This document shows positions 5,395 to 6,007 of a DNA stretch of 6,007 nucleotides, in pieces. The stretch is taken from positions 1 through 6,007 of the forward strand of contig PFRW01000045.1 of the NCBI GenBank assembly GCA_002788755.1. Reading direction: 5' to 3'. Both the position numbers and the translations under genes were made by a program. The notes under the pieces were generated by a model that was not told the DNA's origin, made no database searches, and was given only the letters and a program-made list of their open reading frames with translations. The stretch comes from Candidatus Peregrinibacteria bacterium CG_4_9_14_0_2_um_filter_41_14. GTDB taxonomy: Bacteria > Patescibacteriota > Gracilibacteria > UBA1369 > UM-FILTER-41-14. How positions within the stretch are numbered: the first letter of the stretch is position 1; every line of letters begins with the position of its first letter.

Positions 5395-5718
5395 GGTTTG
5401 AAGCTTGCCAATTACTTCTGCTAAAATTCTAGTTGGCAACTTTTTAATAAACTGCACCTTGCGGGCCTGCCAATCAAGATTTTTAATATGATCCGCAAGA
5501 ATTACGCCACTTGTAGACAGTTCATTTGGTAGCACAACTTCAAAGGGATAATTTTTTTGTTTGGAGGTGATTGGGCACATTAAGGTTAATCCGGTTTTGG
5601 CATTATAAAGATGCGGGGATAAAACTAAAGCTGGTCTTCTGCCTGCCTGCTCGCTGCCTGCCTGTGGATCAAAATCCAGATAAACAATGTCACCGCGATT
5701 GGGAATAGTATTTACCAT
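5380..5718 (-). CDS. mazF: MazF-family toxin, endoribonuclease (mRNA interferase)
   Basis: MazF toxins cleave cellular RNA at short sequence motifs and halt growth when not bound by MazE. The 112-residue protein aligns closely with E. coli MazF along its whole length: RGDIVYLDFDP (8-18), GSEQAGRRPALVLSP (21-35), YNAKTGL (38-44), CPITSKQKNYPFEVVL (48-63), GVILADHIKNLDWQAR (70-85) and the terminal helix. Residues corresponding to the E. coli active site are present: E23, R28, T51 and K55, equivalent to E24, R29, T52 and K56. The toxin therefore looks intact. Its ATG overlaps the end of mazE by 7 bp (ATGGTAA), which suggests translational coupling. Its 3' end overlaps recJ on the other strand by 15 bp. 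The cleavage motif cannot be predicted from sequence alone. Confidence 0.95.
   Translation of the reverse strand: MVNTIPNRGDIVYLDFDPQAGSEQAGRRPALVLSPHLYNAKTGLTLMCPITSKQKNYPFEVVLPNELSTSGVILADHIKNLDWQARKVQFIKKLPTRILAEVIGKLQTLIAL
5405..5445 (+). terminator. Possible miaA-recJ terminator inside mazF
   Basis: TTGCCAA (5405-5411) and TTGGCAA (5433-5439) form a 7-bp stem with a 21-nt loop, followed by C and five Ts (5441-5445). It starts 11 bp after the recJ stop and lies within the opposite-strand mazF coding sequence. The long loop makes it weak; it is the only terminator-like structure I see close after recJ. Confidence 0.4.
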
Positions 5719-5945
5719 ATTTCTTTGCCGATTATAGAGCCGGTATCCGTTTCCGAATGTATGTTGGTTTCGTCAATTTGACTGACAAGATCTGCTAAAT
5801 TGTATGATTGAGCGGCAACAACAATTTGTTGATCTTTAACAGAGAGCGTGACAAGTGAATCTTGCGATATACCAATTTGATCCGCCAAACCCTTAGGGAT
5901 ACGGATAGCATCGCTATTTCCCCATTTGCGAACATGTGTTTTCAT
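5712..5945 (-). CDS. mazE: MazE-family antitoxin
   Basis: MazE neutralises MazF by wrapping its flexible C-terminus over the toxin dimer, and binds its own promoter through an N-terminal swapped-hairpin (AbrB/MazE-type) beta-barrel. The 77-residue protein has the DNA-binding signature VRKWGNSDAIRIPKGL (5-20), a beta-hairpin (31-45), and the toxin-binding tail (about 47-77) with NLADLVSQI and the ending KEIW, matching the E. coli ending KEVW. The start is fixed by an in-frame TAA just upstream on the minus strand (5949-5951). No Shine-Dalgarno sequence is visible. It is the first gene of the mazEF operon and lies about 30 bp from a TATAAT -10. Confidence 0.95.
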   Translation of the reverse strand: MKTHVRKWGNSDAIRIPKGLADQIGISQDSLVTLSVKDQQIVVAAQSYNLADLVSQIDETNIHSETDTGSIIGKEIW

Positions 5946-5974
5946 AACTTACAATTTAGCTGGTGAATGCTTTT

Positions 5975-5993
5975 ATTATACAATGTATATACA
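5975..5993 (-). promoter_or_regulatory. mazEF promoter -10 with overlapping palindromic operator
   Basis: A consensus TATAAT (-10, 5980-5975 on the minus strand) lies 29 bp before the mazE ATG, with no convincing -35. Overlapping it are two inverted repeats that share an arm: TGTATATACA (5984-5993) and TATACATTGTATA (5989-5977, minus reading). The arm order TGTAT, ATACA, TGTAT forms an alternating palindrome like the one described for the E. coli mazEF promoter. Binding of MazE or MazE-MazF there would cover the -10 and repress the operon. Confidence 0.65.
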
Positions 5994-6007
5994 GTGATTG
6001 TAGATTA

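Noticed and set aside
5639..5664. Short repeats considered as CRISPR-like or tandem array
   Set aside because: Only two 11-bp copies within coding sequence; no spacer-repeat periodicity anywhere in the window.

Overview
The window carries ordinary bacterial core genes beside two defence- or mobility-flavoured loci. GC content is moderate and the standard genetic code fits: TGA acts as a stop and Trp is TGG. The likely source is a Patescibacteria (CPR) genome or a similarly compact bacterium. That placement is an inference. It rests on the compact genes, the acidic Ala/Pro/Glu tail on ribosomal protein L10, the Met-rich L7/L12 linker, the N-terminally divergent HNH protein and the absence of Shine-Dalgarno sequences. 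No 16S rRNA or other decisive marker is present, so the phylum cannot be fixed.

Layout, left to right. Bases 1-33 appear to be the first 11 codons of a leftward gene that runs off the edge, with a TTGACA promoter behind it. Bases 34-414 are mostly non-coding and hold a short inverted repeat and a candidate promoter for an HNH-nuclease gene (415-1293, +). Converging on that gene is the leftward rplJ-rplL operon (L10 at 1907-2566, L7/L12 at 1460-1873), which closes with an intrinsic terminator at 1397-1422. About 150 bases upstream of rplJ form an L10 leader: the conserved L10(L12)-binding core followed by a terminator-type attenuator just before the rplJ start. A 12-bp palindrome at 2743-2754 supplies a -35 hexamer on each strand, so rplJL and the rightward miaA-recJ pair (2778-3683 and 3712-5394) probably diverge from one shared promoter block. 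At the right end a leftward mazEF toxin-antitoxin pair (mazE 5712-5945, mazF 5380-5718) converges on recJ, and mazF overlaps the recJ tail by 15 bp. Its promoter contains overlapping alternating inverted repeats, as expected of an autoregulated mazEF operator.

How the parts work together. rplJL supplies the ribosomal stalk and is probably feedback-controlled through its leader RNA. miaA modifies A37 of tRNAs reading UNN codons. recJ is a 5'-3' single-strand DNA exonuclease used in repair. mazEF is a stress or addiction module, and the HNH protein is an uncharacterised nuclease. No wholly new system is evident. The most informative signals are regulatory: the L10 attenuator with a plausible competing pairing, the back-to-back -35 palindrome, the mazEF operator, and the lack of a Shine-Dalgarno sequence before all seven well-supported genes.
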